Of a stretch of DNA of 15,445 nt, positions 1-6,800 are shown one piece after another (position 1 is the stretch's first letter; each line of letters begins with the position of its first letter). The stretch is taken from NCBI GenBank assembly GCA_900552565.1, contig USAK01000039.1, positions 1 through 15,445 of the forward strand. The letters run 5' to 3'. The position numbers and the translations under genes were made by a program. This stretch comes from an uncultured Selenomonas sp. (GTDB lineage: Bacteria > Bacillota > Negativicutes > Selenomonadales > Selenomonadaceae). The notes under the pieces are model-generated. The model was not told the origin of the DNA. It searched no databases and saw only the letters and a list, made by a program, of their open reading frames with translations.

Positions 1-99
1 CACGAATCTGTGTGGCAGCCCTTTTTTCTTAGGTATTCTTAGATTCAAGCCATTTGTGGGGAACGGCCTGATTTGGGGAGTATGCTGTTATGAAGGAAA

Positions 100-303
100 T
101 CAGCGGTCAGCCGCAGGCTGCTCGAGCATGAGATCTTCAGACATCGTATTGCCTGCATAACTTGACGTATCCGTATAGACGGCCTGAGCTTCTTTGACGT
201 CGTAAACATTGGCCTGCGTGCCGGCAGATGCCAGATTTGCACAGGCCGGCATGACGAGAAGAACTGCAGCGATAATTCCATAGACGATGTGTTTCGTTTT
301 CAT
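100..303 (-). CDS. Small secreted or lipoprotein-like protein, function unknown
   Basis: A 67-residue product that I do not recognise. The ATG at 303 is chosen because a strong ribosome binding site (GGAGAGG, 310-316) sits 6 bases upstream; an upstream in-frame ATG at 318 lies inside the region of that site and is less likely. The N-terminus is a clear export signal: MKTK, a hydrophobic stretch at residues 5-19, then MPAC and further on NLASA. Either signal peptidase I cleaves after ASA, or Cys20 is lipidated; the MPAC box is a poor lipobox match. The remaining ~40 residues are hydrophilic and acidic, rich in Ala, Asp, Glu, Ser and Tyr, with no cysteine pairs or known motif. It diverges from the LysR gene, so regulation by it is possible but unproven. 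Coding status rests on the ribosome binding site plus signal peptide. Confidence 0.6.
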   Translation of the reverse strand: MKTKHIVYGIIAAVLLVMPACANLASAGTQANVYDVKEAQAVYTDTSSYAGNTMSEDLMLEQPAADR

Positions 304-420
304 GATGATCCTCTCCATTTCTTTTCAACGCTTAGTAACCTGACGTTTCCTGTATTCTTTAAGTTTCTTACGGTGAACCTCTTACCTTCGACATCTTTAT
401 TATGCCATGGTCAAAGATAT

Positions 421-450
421 TTGAAAAACGGTTAAATTTGATATCATAAT
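421..450 (+). promoter_or_regulatory. Candidate sigma-70 promoter for the LysR gene
   Basis: TTGAAA at 421-426 and CATAAT at 445-450 are spaced by 18 bases. A start near 457 would leave a leader of about 93 bases before the LysR ATG. Assigned by eye only. Confidence 0.5.
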
Positions 451-464
451 CGGTTTTGCCGATT
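448..464. promoter_or_regulatory. Palindromic T-N11-A box, candidate LysR operator
   Basis: AATCGG (448-453) and CCGATT (459-464) form a perfect inverted repeat around a 5-base spacer. T450 and A462 satisfy the T-N11-A rule of LysR-type binding sites. The site overlaps the -10/start region of the proposed promoter, the usual place for negative autoregulation. That this protein binds here is an inference. Confidence 0.5.
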
Positions 465-549
465 GATTACAGAGCAAAAAGACGATACGATATATCTTAC
501 AGGAGCTATATTACAGGAAAATCTAAAATTGAGAAGGGAGCTGCATCAC

Positions 550-1440
550 ATGACAATCTTACAGATGCGCTATTTTTTAACGGTCTGCCGACTGCAGAAT
601 ATCACCCACGCTGCTGCAGAACTGCACATCGCCCAATCCACATTAAGTCAGGCCATCCAGACCATTGAAGAGGAAACCGGCCTCAATCTTTTTGTCCGCA
701 GCGGCCGCGCCATCATGATGAGTCAGGACGGACAGAGGCTTGCCCAAAAAGTTACGGCACTGCTGCGCGAAGTCGACCTCTTTGAAACAGATGTCCGGGA
801 AATGGCACGCCGCCATGGCAAAATCCGGCTGGCCATCCCGCAGCAGCAGGCCTCTTTCATCATCCCACGTCTTTTGAACACCTTCTGCCCCGCACATCCG
901 GAAATCGACCTCGATATCATCGAGCCGTCCGGCCTCGAATCCGCCCGCCTCGTACGCGAGGAAAAAGTCGATATGGCCATCGTCAATTACGACGGCGAGA
1001 CGATGCCGGAGCTCCATTACCGCCGCATCACTTCACGCCCCATCAAATTTGTCGTCTGGCAGGGACATCCGTTAGAGCACTGTCAGAGCATCAGCCTGGC
1101 GGAAGCCCTGCAGTATCCTCTGGTCCTGCTTTCTGAGGAATTCTTTGTCACGCGGTTGCTGACCCGTATCACAGTCAAGCGCCATCTTGAACTCAACGCC
1201 TTGTATTATTCCCCTCACCTTTCTACCCTGTACAGCCTGCTGCGTGCTCATACCGCACCCAGCATCCTTTTCAGTCAGGCAGTCATCTCACTTGACGGCG
1301 TTGTGACCATCCCCTTTGATGAACCATTAGCCCTCACAAGCTGCCTCATCACCAAGAAGTCACGCCAGATTACTAAAGACCAGCGCCTTGTCATGAAGTT
1401 CATCCGTGAACAGCTGCTCCTTGACAGCATGAAGTCGTAA
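550..1440 (+). CDS. LysR-type transcriptional regulator
   Basis: A DNA-binding regulator of 296 residues, the usual LysR length. The ATG at 550 is preferred over an upstream in-frame codon at 463: it has AAGGGAG at 534-540, and the product then opens with the family's typical start (MTILQMRYFLTVC). The winged helix-turn-helix occupies about residues 3-62, with the recognition segment AAAELHIAQSTLSQAIQ and the trailing LFVRSGR stretch. Residues ~90-290 form the LysR substrate-binding fold. The gene diverges from the small exported protein and converges on the aryl-acid operon, with a shared terminator between. Its effector and targets cannot be read from the sequence; the T-N11-A box at 448-464 suggests autoregulation and perhaps control of the divergent gene. 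Confidence 0.9.
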   Translation: MTILQMRYFLTVCRLQNITHAAAELHIAQSTLSQAIQTIEEETGLNLFVRSGRAIMMSQDGQRLAQKVTALLREVDLFETDVREMARRHGKIRLAIPQQQASFIIPRLLNTFCPAHPEIDLDIIEPSGLESARLVREEKVDMAIVNYDGETMPELHYRRITSRPIKFVVWQGHPLEHCQSISLAEALQYPLVLLSEEFFVTRLLTRITVKRHLELNALYYSPHLSTLYSLLRAHTAPSILFSQAVISLDGVVTIPFDEPLALTSCLITKKSRQITKDQRLVMKFIREQLLLDSMKS

Positions 1441-1450
1441 TGGCACATAA

Positions 1451-1489
1451 AAAACGCAGTTCCCCGCTAAAATCAGGAAACTGCGTTTT
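1451..1489. terminator. Bidirectional intrinsic terminator
   Basis: Arms 1451-1463 and 1476-1489 form a stem of about 13 bp with one bulged A. It is flanked by A-rich sequence on the left and T-rich sequence on the right, so it can end the LysR transcript on plus and the iorA-to-fliB transcript on minus. It starts 10 bases after the LysR stop and ends 17 bases from the minus-strand stop. Confidence 0.85.
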
Positions 1490-1506
1490 ATTTTATTTGA
1501 ATTGAT

Positions 1507-2403
1507 TCAGAGGGCGGCACGGCACAGCAAAAAATCGGTATTCTCCTCGCTGTACTCAATTTGTTCCGACCAGCGGCGTACGGATTCATGAAAATCTCCG
1601 GTCACGGCCGTTTCCAGGAAGATGTACATCGCATTGACTCTGGTATACGTAAGAATCTGGTCAAAATCAAATCGCTCGCTCTGGCCGAGCTGTCGGTAGA
1701 GGATGTATGTCTGCAGGCGGTCAAAATCGGCCTGGCAGAACTGCTTGACATAAGTCTGTGCACGCTGCAGGACTTTCGCTTCCGTTGATATCAGGGACGT
1801 CATATGCGACGTCCAGATTTCGTCAATGGGCTCCGTCTGCCGCATGAGCTGCAGCACGGCATGAATCTTTTCCGGACACAGCTCCGGCTCGAATGCGGGG
1901 ACGGCTGACGGCAGACCGAGATACAGCAAAAGGGAAGGAAACTCCATACGAGCTTCCGGCCGTCCCTCGACCAAAAAGGTCAAGGGATTTTTACTGGCAA
2001 ACAGCAGCTCCACGGCTTTTTCACAGGCAAGGCCAAAACCAGCCAGTTCTGCCTGACCGCACATGACAAAAAAGCGCGGGTGCATCGTGCAGATTTCGCA
2101 GAGGGCGTCTTCGTCCAAGGTGAGAATCAGGCGGCAGAGGCCATCCGCCCGCAGGAACGGGCAGCGTTCCTCCGGTGTCAGACGAAAAGAATACGTACCA
2201 TCTTCTGCCTGCACGATATTTTGGCGAAGCTCCTCACCGATTTCTCCATCGAGAGTCAGATACCAGGCGGCCGTGGCCGCATCGATATCGATTTCCCAGC
2301 CGCGGCAGCAGCTGTGCCGGCATTTATCCGCCTTGCAGACAAAGTCCGGCACAAAATCCGGCCAGACGGTCACAATCTCATCCATTTCTTCCATATTACT
2401 CAT
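1507..2403 (-). CDS. fliB: FliB-type lysine-N-methylase family protein
   Basis: Resembles the flagellin lysine-N-methylase (FliB) family, whose founding member methylates surface lysines of flagellin. The N-terminal signature is visible: DFVCKADKC then SCCRGWEIDID, giving Cys23, 28, 32 and 33; a second set is Cys81, 90, 102 and 105 (RCPFL, LCEIC). These cysteines probably hold an Fe-S cluster. At 298 residues it is shorter than typical FliB proteins (nearer 380-400), so the C-terminal part is reduced. Start is uncertain: ATG at 2403 overlaps the end of the CoA-ligase gene by 8 bases (ATGAGTAA), suggesting translational coupling; ATGs at 2394 and 2385, or TTG at 2415, are alternatives. No flagellar gene is in the window, so the real substrate is unknown. 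The symbol denotes family membership only. Confidence 0.75.
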   Translation of the reverse strand: MSNMEEMDEIVTVWPDFVPDFVCKADKCRHSCCRGWEIDIDAATAAWYLTLDGEIGEELRQNIVQAEDGTYSFRLTPEERCPFLRADGLCRLILTLDEDALCEICTMHPRFFVMCGQAELAGFGLACEKAVELLFASKNPLTFLVEGRPEARMEFPSLLLYLGLPSAVPAFEPELCPEKIHAVLQLMRQTEPIDEIWTSHMTSLISTEAKVLQRAQTYVKQFCQADFDRLQTYILYRQLGQSERFDFDQILTYTRVNAMYIFLETAVTGDFHESVRRWSEQIEYSEENTDFLLCRAAL

Positions 2404-3631
2404 AACGCGTATCAATCACGCGCTTCGTCTTCTTTTCGGAGCGCGGCAGGACGCCGATTTCGACGACTTTGACGAGCGGCGTAAAGCCGATGCGGCTCTT
2501 GACACGTTCGGCAATACGCTTCGCAAGGTCAAGGAAGTCGACGCTGCCGTTCGTCTCGACATAGAGGCGCATCGTGTCCTTGCCATCGAGATGGGAGATG
2601 TGAATCTGGTATTCACTCGAGACCTCAGGGAACGTCTTGAGGATTTCCTCAATCTGCGCAGGGAAAAGATTGACGCCCTTGATTTTGACCATGTCATCCG
2701 TGCGTCCCTGAATCATGTCGATGCGCGGGAATTTGCTGCCGCACGGGCAGTCGCCGGGGATGATGCGCGAAAGGTCGTGCGTGCGGAAGCGGATGAGCGG
2801 CGCACCTTCCTTCTTGAGCGTCGTAATGACGATTTCGCCCCATTCGCCGTCCGGCAGATTCTCGCCCGTATGCGGGTCGATGATTTCGAGGTAAATGAAA
2901 TCATCCCAGTAATGGATGCCATCGTGGGCATCGCAGCTGATGCCGATGCCCGGACCATAGACCTCGGTCAGGCCGTAAATGTCGTAAGCATCGATGCCGA
3001 GCTTGTCGCAGATGGATTTGCGCATCTTCTCGCTCCAGCGCTCCGAGCCGATGACGCCCTTGCGCAGATGAATCTTATCGCGGATGCCGCGTTTTTCGAT
3101 TTCTTCAGCCAGCAGCAGCGCATAGGAACTCGTCGCGCAGATGACGGTGCTCTTCATGTCCATCATCATCTGCAGCTGTTTTTCCGTATTGCCTGGGCCC
3201 ATTGGCACGGCCATGGCCCCGAGCTTCTCGCAGCCTGCCTGAAAGCCGATGCCGGCGGTCCAGAGGCCGTAGCCCGGCGTAATCTGCACGCGGTCGCGGT
3301 TCGTCACGCCTGCCATCGCGTAGCAGCGGGCAAACTGCGTGGCCCAGTCATCAACGTCTTTCTGCGTATAAGGAATGATGACCGGCTTGCCCGTCGTGCC
3401 CGACGAAGAATGCATGCGCACGATTTTTTCTTCCGGCACACTCATGAGTCCCAGAGGATACGCATCCCTGAGGTCTTTTTTCTCCGAAAATGGTAGTTTC
3501 TTGAAGTCTTCCGGCGACGATACATGGTCGATGCCATATTCGCGCAGACGTTTGCCGTAGAAGCTGTCTGCCTTTAAAAGCTGGGTAATGCGCTCATTGA
3601 CGAACGCGAGTTGTTCTTTCGTGATTTCCAT
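2396..3631 (-). CDS. paaK: Phenylacetate-CoA ligase (AMP-forming)
   Basis: Activates an arylacetate (phenylacetate, perhaps indoleacetate or hydroxyphenylacetate) to its CoA thioester using ATP, in the cytoplasm. The 411 residues carry ANL-superfamily motifs: SSSGTTGKP P-loop (75-83), YGLTE (219-223), GRTDD (309-313), KIKGVNLFP (316-324), and a C-terminal lysine-rich segment RSEKKTKR (397-404) holding the usual catalytic lysine region. A CPC motif near residue 295 is typical of PaaK. It is slightly shorter than the ~430 residues of proteobacterial PaaK, lacking some N-terminus. AGGGA lies 6 bases before the ATG. It starts 27 bases after iorB, so it is in the same operon; its arylacetyl-CoA product is the substrate of IorAB working in the reductive direction. 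The exact acid used is not readable here. Confidence 0.92.
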   Translation of the reverse strand: MEITKEQLAFVNERITQLLKADSFYGKRLREYGIDHVSSPEDFKKLPFSEKKDLRDAYPLGLMSVPEEKIVRMHSSSGTTGKPVIIPYTQKDVDDWATQFARCYAMAGVTNRDRVQITPGYGLWTAGIGFQAGCEKLGAMAVPMGPGNTEKQLQMMMDMKSTVICATSSYALLLAEEIEKRGIRDKIHLRKGVIGSERWSEKMRKSICDKLGIDAYDIYGLTEVYGPGIGISCDAHDGIHYWDDFIYLEIIDPHTGENLPDGEWGEIVITTLKKEGAPLIRFRTHDLSRIIPGDCPCGSKFPRIDMIQGRTDDMVKIKGVNLFPAQIEEILKTFPEVSSEYQIHISHLDGKDTMRLYVETNGSVDFLDLAKRIAERVKSRIGFTPLVKVVEIGVLPRSEKKTKRVIDTRYE

Positions 3632-3658
3632 GATATTCCCTGCCTTGAAATTACACTG

Positions 3659-4249
3659 TTATTCTGCGGCCAATGAAAATGCGTAGCGCAAGGCCTTTTC
3701 GTTGAGAGCGACATAGGCTGGCTTGACTTTCTGACGGATGGCCTGCAGCACATCTTCTTCCGTCAGAAAATCAAGGGCACCGCTCTCAAGGGCCGCGCCG
3801 AGCATGATAACATTGAGCGTCTTGGGATTGCCAATGACGGCCGCGGCCTTCTGTCCATCGATGACGAGAACATGCTCGGTATGTTCCCGAAGGTACTCGA
3901 CCATTTCCGTGCCGTTGTAATCCGTCCCTTTCAGGGCCGCCGTCACGGGCATGATGGGATGCGAATTGACAACGACCGTGCCGCCTTTTTTGAGATACGG
4001 CAGCATGCGCACGGCTTCCGCCGGCTCAAAGGCCAGCAGCAGGTCTGCCGTGCCGCAGCGAATCATCGGGCTGCGGACGCCCTCGCCGACGCGCAGATGA
4101 CTGAAAACAGAGCCGCCCTTCTGCGCCATGCCGATGGTCTCCGCACTCATGACGGGAAGTCCTTTATTCATGGAAGCCGCAGCGATGAGTTTAGAAGCCA
4201 GCACCGTGCCTTGGCCGCCGACACCTGTTAAAATAATATTTTTCTGCAT
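3659..4249 (-). CDS. iorB: Indolepyruvate:ferredoxin oxidoreductase, beta subunit
   Basis: Small subunit (196 residues) of the IorAB enzyme, which interconverts arylpyruvate + CoA and arylacetyl-CoA + CO2 with ferredoxin as electron carrier. It is a 2-oxoacid oxidoreductase gamma-type domain: GVGGQGTVLASKLIAAA near the N-terminus, then AETIGMAQKGGSVFSHLRVG. The length is normal for the family. The ATG at 4249 overlaps the iorA stop by one base (TGATG), with AGGAGG 9 bases upstream; a GTG one codon earlier (4252) is also possible. The overlap with iorA points to translational coupling and equal subunit production. Confidence 0.93.
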   Translation of the reverse strand: MQKNIILTGVGGQGTVLASKLIAAASMNKGLPVMSAETIGMAQKGGSVFSHLRVGEGVRSPMIRCGTADLLLAFEPAEAVRMLPYLKKGGTVVVNSHPIMPVTAALKGTDYNGTEMVEYLREHTEHVLVIDGQKAAAVIGNPKTLNVIMLGAALESGALDFLTEEDVLQAIRQKVKPAYVALNEKALRYAFSLAAE

Positions 4250-6102
4250 CACTTCTGCCCTCCTTTATCCGTGACGTTCTTCTTGAATGGCGTGACTTCA
4301 ATCGCATCAAACGGACAAATCTGCGCACAGATGCCGCAGCCTGTGCACTGCGAAGCATCAATCATGATTTTGCCGTCCTTAACGACAATGCCCGGACAGC
4401 CGATTTCGCGGATGCATTTTTTGCACTTGCGGCAGGCATCCTGCAGTACCTCCGCTTTGCCTAAAGGCTTGACGATAGCGATGCACGGGGATTTGAAGAT
4501 GATGGCCTTGACTCCAGCTTCGGCCGCCACCTCTTTAACCGTGGCAATGGCCCTGTCGAGGTCAAGCGGGTCAACTGTGCGGACCGTCTTAACACCGATA
4601 CCGTGCAGCGTATCTTCAATCGAGACCTTGTCGACAATCTGCCCCATCATCGTGTGGCCCGTGCCCGGATGCGGCTGATGGCCCGTCATGGCCGTCGTCG
4701 AATTGTCAAGAATGCAGACGGTCAAATCCGCCTGATTGTAAACGCCGTTGATGATGCCGGTAATCGACGAAGCAAAGAACGTCGAATCGCCGACAAAGGC
4801 AAAGCATTTCATGTCCGGCGTCACGGCACCGATGCCCTGCGCGATGTCGATGCCCGCGCCCATGCAGAGACAGGTATCGACCATGTCGAGCGGCATGGCA
4901 TTGCCGAGCGTGTAGCAGCCGATATCGCCGCAGAAAACGCTCTTCTGCCCTTTCATCGCGCGTTTCACCGCATAGAATGAAGCGCGGTGCGGGCAGCCGG
5001 CGCAGAGGACCGGCGGACGCACGACGGAAACCGGAGGCTCTGGCAGCTGATTTTTCTCAGCCGCAGGCCAGCCCATGAATTTGGCGATATCGTCATAGAC
5101 CGTATCGCGCGTGTTCTCGCCCGCCGTCTTGACATCGCCCGTGAGCTTGCCGCGGATTTTGACGGGCAGCTGGTATTTGCCGCAGAGGAAGATGAGCTCG
5201 CGCTCAATGACCGGGTCGAGTTCCTCGATGCAGAGGACTTCATCGAGGCCCTGCAGGAATTCTACGGCGAGTTTCTCAGGGAACGGGAACGGCGTAGCGA
5301 CTTTCAGGACACGCGGTGCCTTTTCCCCACGTTCTGAAAGCGTCTCAGCAACATAAGAATAGCTGATGCCCTGCGTCGCGATGCCGCGGCGGCAGTCTGC
5401 CTGTTCTGCCGGCTCAATGCTGTTGCGCGGATAAGCCGATAGCACCGTGCCGATCTCTGCATTGCGCTGCTCGATAGCCTGATGTGCCTGATACGAAAGG
5501 CGCGGGAAGATAACCCAGCGTGCAGGGTCCCGCACAAAGCCTTCCGGCTCTATTTTTTTGTATTCATCGGCGTCTTTGACCTTGACCGAAGCATAGCCAT
5601 GATCAATGCGCGTCGTCGGACGCAGGAACACGGGCGTATGATATTTCTCCGAAAAGTCAAAGGCCTCCTGAATCATCTCATAGGCTTCTTGTACACTCGA
5701 CGGGTCAAAGCACGGGACTTTGGCAAACGAAGCAAAATGACGCGTGTCCTGCTCCGTCTGCGACGAAATCGGCCCTGGGTCATCGGCCACGAGCACGACC
5801 ATGCCGCCCTTGACGCCGAGATACTCCAGGCTCATCAAAGGGTCCGACGCCACGTTGAGTCCGACCTGCTTCATCGTGACCAGCGCCCTGGCGCCCGAGT
5901 AGGCCGCACCGGCAGCGACTTCCATGCCGGCTTTTTCATTAGTCGACCATTCGACATGGATATTTCCTTCCGGATTATGTTTGGCAATCGTCTCGAGCAC
6001 TTCAGTCGAAGGCGTGCCCGGATAGCCTGCGACGACATTGACGCCGGCTGCCACCGCGCCCATGCCGATGGCCTCATTGCCCATCAAATATTCGATATGC
6101 AT
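4249..6102 (-). CDS. iorA: Indolepyruvate:ferredoxin oxidoreductase, alpha subunit
   Basis: Catalytic subunit (617 residues, normal for IorA) of the oxygen-sensitive thiamine-diphosphate enzyme for arylpyruvates. Domains in order: pyrimidine-binding/transketolase-like N-terminus with GYPGTPSTE (26-34) and STNEKAGMEVAAG (53-65); a linker domain; a ThDP-binding domain with CAGCPHR (367-373), CGDIGCYTLG (391-400), GDS (438-440) and Asn467; and a C-terminal double ferredoxin module with Cys557/560/563/569 and Cys586/589/592/596. The ATG at 6102 is chosen because GGGGAGAG lies just upstream (6110-6117); the 19 codons before it do not look like IorA. It is first in the iorA-iorB-paaK-fliB operon. 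In fermenters the enzyme can oxidise aromatic amino-acid keto acids; with the AMP-forming ligase next door, the reverse, arylacetate-salvaging direction is also plausible. Confidence 0.95.
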   Translation of the reverse strand: MHIEYLMGNEAIGMGAVAAGVNVVAGYPGTPSTEVLETIAKHNPEGNIHVEWSTNEKAGMEVAAGAAYSGARALVTMKQVGLNVASDPLMSLEYLGVKGGMVVLVADDPGPISSQTEQDTRHFASFAKVPCFDPSSVQEAYEMIQEAFDFSEKYHTPVFLRPTTRIDHGYASVKVKDADEYKKIEPEGFVRDPARWVIFPRLSYQAHQAIEQRNAEIGTVLSAYPRNSIEPAEQADCRRGIATQGISYSYVAETLSERGEKAPRVLKVATPFPFPEKLAVEFLQGLDEVLCIEELDPVIERELIFLCGKYQLPVKIRGKLTGDVKTAGENTRDTVYDDIAKFMGWPAAEKNQLPEPPVSVVRPPVLCAGCPHRASFYAVKRAMKGQKSVFCGDIGCYTLGNAMPLDMVDTCLCMGAGIDIAQGIGAVTPDMKCFAFVGDSTFFASSITGIINGVYNQADLTVCILDNSTTAMTGHQPHPGTGHTMMGQIVDKVSIEDTLHGIGVKTVRTVDPLDLDRAIATVKEVAAEAGVKAIIFKSPCIAIVKPLGKAEVLQDACRKCKKCIREIGCPGIVVKDGKIMIDASQCTGCGICAQICPFDAIEVTPFKKNVTDKGGQK

Positions 6103-6139
6103 AAGCTTTCTCTCCCCAAAATTTCGCGAATATGTTTTT

Positions 6140-6168
6140 ATTATACTATAAAAGACCATTTCCTGTAG
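6140..6168 (-). promoter_or_regulatory. Candidate promoter of the iorA operon
   Basis: On the minus strand TATAAT (6145-6140) is preceded, after 17 bases, by CTACAG (6168-6163), a poor -35. The -35 falls in the terminator hairpin of the upstream gene. An 8-bp palindrome TTCGCGAA (6123-6130) lies between the -10 and the iorA ribosome binding site and could be an operator. Confidence 0.4.
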
Positions 6169-6194
6169 AGGTATTTTACAGAAAATGGTCTTTT
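6150..6194 (-). terminator. Intrinsic terminator of the efflux/Usp operon
   Basis: Arms 6150-6167 and 6177-6194 pair over 18 positions with one mismatch and a 9-base loop. It lies 31 bases after the Usp stop. The minus-strand tail (TTTT, then ATAGTATAATAAAAA) is only partly T-rich because it doubles as the -10 region of the next operon. Confidence 0.8.
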
Positions 6195-6224
6195 TATCGT
6201 AAAAATAATACCAATATAACGTTT

Positions 6225-6761
6225 TTATTCCTCGTGGCGGGCAATATAGCTGTCCTCTTCATCCCAGTCATCCGGCATGCCCTTGACGATGAGCACGGGA
6301 CACGGCGCCTGCTGCAGCACATAATGGGAGACAGAGCCGACGAGCATGCTGCGGAAGGTGCCAAAGCCGCGCGAGCCCATGATGATGAGGTCACTCTGTT
6401 CTTCTTCGGCCACCTCACAGATTTTTTCGCCCGGATTGCCGACTTCCACGCGCGTCCTCGCCTTGATTTCCGGCGGCACCAGGTGCATGAGGTCGGCAAG
6501 ATACTGATACGCGGAAATCTTGAGTTCGGCAGGCACGTAGCCGCTGAGGCTGACCTGTTCAAAGGCCGCGACCTGCTTGTTGAGGTCAACGACCATGAGA
6601 ATGGTCAGATGCGCTCCCGTGACCGCAGCCGTATGAATCGCCTCATTGACCGCCTTGAACGCCGGCCCCGAACCATCCGTCGGCACAAGAATGCGTTCGC
6701 ATTGGATGGTCTGCTTCGGCCGCGATTTGATTTCTTCGATGAGCTTGTCTGTTGCCGTCAT
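6225..6761 (-). CDS. Universal stress protein (UspA family)
   Basis: A 178-residue cytoplasmic Usp-domain protein. The nucleotide-binding signature of ATP-binding Usps is present: G129-S-R-G132, nine residues, then G142-S143, followed by PCPVLIV (153-159). The first strand and loop are ILVPTDGSGPAFKAV (24-38). An extra ~20 residues precede the domain and an acidic tail (DDWDEED) follows, making it somewhat longer than the common 140-150 residues. The ATG at 6761 follows GGGGAG with 8 bases spacing. It starts 39 bases after the ABC-2 permease stop and is probably the last gene of the MarR-controlled operon, so its level may follow the efflux genes. Its stress role is a family inference. Confidence 0.9.
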   Translation of the reverse strand: MTATDKLIEEIKSRPKQTIQCERILVPTDGSGPAFKAVNEAIHTAAVTGAHLTILMVVDLNKQVAAFEQVSLSGYVPAELKISAYQYLADLMHLVPPEIKARTRVEVGNPGEKICEVAEEEQSDLIIMGSRGFGTFRSMLVGSVSHYVLQQAPCPVLIVKGMPDDWDEEDSYIARHEE

Positions 6762-6800
6762 AACGAATTCTCCCCTTTTTCCATGCCTATGCTTTTCCAA

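Noticed and set aside
14..28. GCAGCCCTTTTTT at the left edge, like the 3' arm of a plus-strand terminator
   Set aside because: The matching left arm would lie outside the window, so the hairpin cannot be confirmed.
2063..3496. Long plus-strand reading frame (477 codons) opposite the CoA ligase and methylase genes
   Set aside because: It is antisense to two genes with clear family motifs; its Arg/Ala/Asp-rich translation is the usual by-product of GC-rich codons read backwards.
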